A stretch of 64,000 nucleotides of DNA, taken from a virus. The stretch lies in IMG/VR virus record IMGVR_UViG_3300020312_000068, positions 1 through 64,000 of that record; one strand, 5' to 3'. Shown here in pieces: positions 62,614-64,000 of this stretch; position 1 is the first letter of the stretch, and every line of letters begins with the position of its first letter. The position numbers were made by a program, and so were the translations under genes. The notes beneath the pieces were generated by a model. That model was not told the origin of the DNA, searched no databases, and saw only the letters and a list, made by a program, of their open reading frames with translations.

Positions 62614-62627
62614 CGTTCTTTTAAATC

Positions 62628-62834
62628 ATGGATGTAAACATCATTATTTCTACATTACAACGTAAAGTTGGTGAACTGACTCTCGCTAATACTATGCTTG
62701 AGGCAAAAGTCATAGATTTAACAAACCAGTTAAATACTATAAACCAACAACAATCATCAGAGAATGCTATAAATGGCAACGAGGATCAAACTCAAAAGCT
62801 CGACGACGGCAAGCGCAACACCGACGACTTCTGA
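62628..62834 (+). CDS. Small coiled-coil protein (68 aa)
   Basis: ATG 62628, 14 nt after the fibre gene. The first ~40 residues form a coiled coil (LQRKVGELTLANTMLEAKV, DLTNQLNTINQQ); the C-terminus is Asn/Asp-rich and overlaps the next gene by 62 nt. Possibly an assembly factor for the following fibre. Confidence 0.5.
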   Translation: MDVNIIISTLQRKVGELTLANTMLEAKVIDLTNQLNTINQQQSSENAINGNEDQTQKLDDGKRNTDDF

Positions 62835-64000
62835 TTTAGTCGATAAGGAAGTTGCTCTTAATATAGCGGATAAGAAGCTTTTTGTTAACAATAACGGAAC
62901 AGTAGAGGAAATAGCAAATGCCGTACCGAACACGGCAAGTGTTACTGCCTCAATGTTTGCTGCGGATATAACTAATGGTCCAAATAATACATACTTTGTT
63001 GCTAAATCAGGTTCAGATTCTTCAAGTTTGTCAGGTGGTGCTGATAGAGGTAAGAGTACAACTACCCCATTTTTAACTGTTGCTAAAGCTTTAACAGTTG
63101 CTACAGCAGGTGATATAATTCATATTGCTGCTGGTGAGTATACTGAAGCTGCTCCTCTAAACATACCTGATGGCGTAACTATTAAGGGTGCTGGTCTTAG
63201 GGCTACCCAATTAAAGCCGACTGGTGGTACCAATGATGTGGACTTTATGGTCCTTGCTGGTGACACAACAGTCTCAGATTTAACTGTAAAAGATATAATT
63301 TATAATTCTGGTAATGATACTGGTTACGCATTTGTATGTGCTAACAACTGGGATTCAGATAGAAGTGCTTATATAAACCGAGTTACCGTTCTTAATAAGG
63401 GATCAACTACATCAGCATCCGACCCTTATGGATTTGATGCTGGAGATGCTGGACGTGGTGCTAAATTAGATGGTGCTATATCCAACTCAAACTCATTAGA
63501 GACTGCTGTACTATTCAACGAAGTAACCTTCTTTGTACCTAATTCTGTTGGTGTATACTTAACTAATGGTATTCGTTGTGAGTGGCAAAACTCCTTTATA
63601 TACCTTGCTAACGAAGGTATTAAGGGTGTACAGGGTGCTACAGGTAAGCATGGTACTGGACAGACAAGATTAAAATTATCTGGTACTTCTGGTACGTTTG
63701 CTACTAACGAAAAGATTTATCAGTTAGAGAATCAGTTTAAGTCAGGTACTTATGCTGTAAGTAGTAATGTCGTAACTGTTACACGTACTGCTCATGGTCT
63801 TGTCACTAACGATAGAGTTTATGCTGACTTCATCACTGGTACTGCTACTGATGGTTATTATCAAGTAACAGGTGCCCCAACTGCTGATACCTTTACCTTT
63901 GCTCTTACCACTGGAAACACAAGTGGTAATGTAACTTATAAGAAAGCAGAAGGTTATGGTAACATTGCTAATAATGATGGAACATATATTTTCCTAACAG
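62773..64000 (+). CDS. Fibre-type beta-helix protein, 3' end outside window
   Basis: ATG 62773 (MATRIKLKSSTTAS) opens a frame with no stop to the window end (409 codons visible). After ~60 residues comes the start of a right-handed parallel beta-helix: YFVAKSGSDSSSLSGG, then PFLTVAKALTVATAGDIIHI and DGVTIKGAGLRATQLKP. Near the end is RTAHGLVTNDRVYADFITG, an HGL-type module also seen in the 9978 gene. A tail fibre or spike with surface binding is likely; a depolymerase is possible but no catalytic residues can be assigned. Confidence 0.7.
   Translation, partial: MATRIKLKSSTTASATPTTSDLVDKEVALNIADKKLFVNNNGTVEEIANAVPNTASVTASMFAADITNGPNNTYFVAKSGSDSSSLSGGADRGKSTTTPFLTVAKALTVATAGDIIHIAAGEYTEAAPLNIPDGVTIKGAGLRATQLKPTGGTNDVDFMVLAGDTTVSDLTVKDIIYNSGNDTGYAFVCANNWDSDRSAYINRVTVLNKGSTTSASDPYGFDAGDAGRGAKLDGAISNSNSLETAVLFNEVTFFVPNSVGVYLTNGIRCEWQNSFIYLANEGIKGVQGATGKHGTGQTRLKLSGTSGTFATNEKIYQLENQFKSGTYAVSSNVVTVTRTAHGLVTNDRVYADFITGTATDGYYQVTGAPTADTFTFALTTGNTSGNVTYKKAEGYGNIANNDGTYIFLT

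Noticed and set aside
1-64000. Integration module, transposase or att site
   Set aside because: No integrase, recombinase or transposase motif and no terminal repeats typical of insertion sequences were seen; consistent with a lytic T4-like phage.

Overview
The window is part of the genome of a T4-like myovirus infecting marine cyanobacteria (a cyanophage, probably of Synechococcus or Prochlorococcus). The evidence is a recognisable T4-type baseplate set (gp5-like hub, PAAR tip, gp25, gp6, gp8), T4-type late promoter octamers, and genes typical of cyanophages: a CpeT-like bilin lyase, purN and several 2-oxoglutarate/Fe(II) oxygenases. No tRNA, integrase, insertion sequence or CRISPR array was recognised.

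Layout. 1-3380: baseplate hub and spike-like protein. 3418-7168: auxiliary block behind a host-like promoter, with an acyl-carrier-protein-like gene, two oxygenases and CpeT. 7194-15589: tail-fibre-type structural proteins ending in a polyglycine adhesin-like protein. 15589-17977: unknown genes, including a paralogous pair. 18136-25145: DNA-processing block with two beta-class DNA methyltransferases, a PD-(D/E)XK nuclease candidate, a zinc peptidase, an SF2 helicase and two more oxygenases. 25383-30920: many very small genes on both strands with compact promoters and terminators, plus purN. 30989-34074: PAAR, gp25 and gp6. 34078-51825: one 5915-residue virion protein in the gp7 position. 51849-64000: gp8, a large DUF4815-like protein and further fibre-type genes; the last one runs off the window.

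Regulation. Late virion genes have TATAAATA/CTAAATA-type octamers 21-27 nt before their start codons. The small-gene region has a different promoter form: TATAAT-like -10 boxes without a good -35, but with GTGTCCAC at a fixed 28-29 nt upstream of the -10. I see it at four promoters (three on +, one on -), with weaker variants at others. Three promoters place the -10 exactly 6 nt before an ATG, which predicts leaderless transcripts. This promoter family is the most distinctive unexplained signal in the window. Next come the methyltransferase/nuclease/helicase block, the giant modular protein and a possible 65-nt structured RNA at 23941-24005.

All family assignments come from reading motifs in translated sequence; no database search was run. 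Many small genes have no recognisable function and are described only by what is visible.
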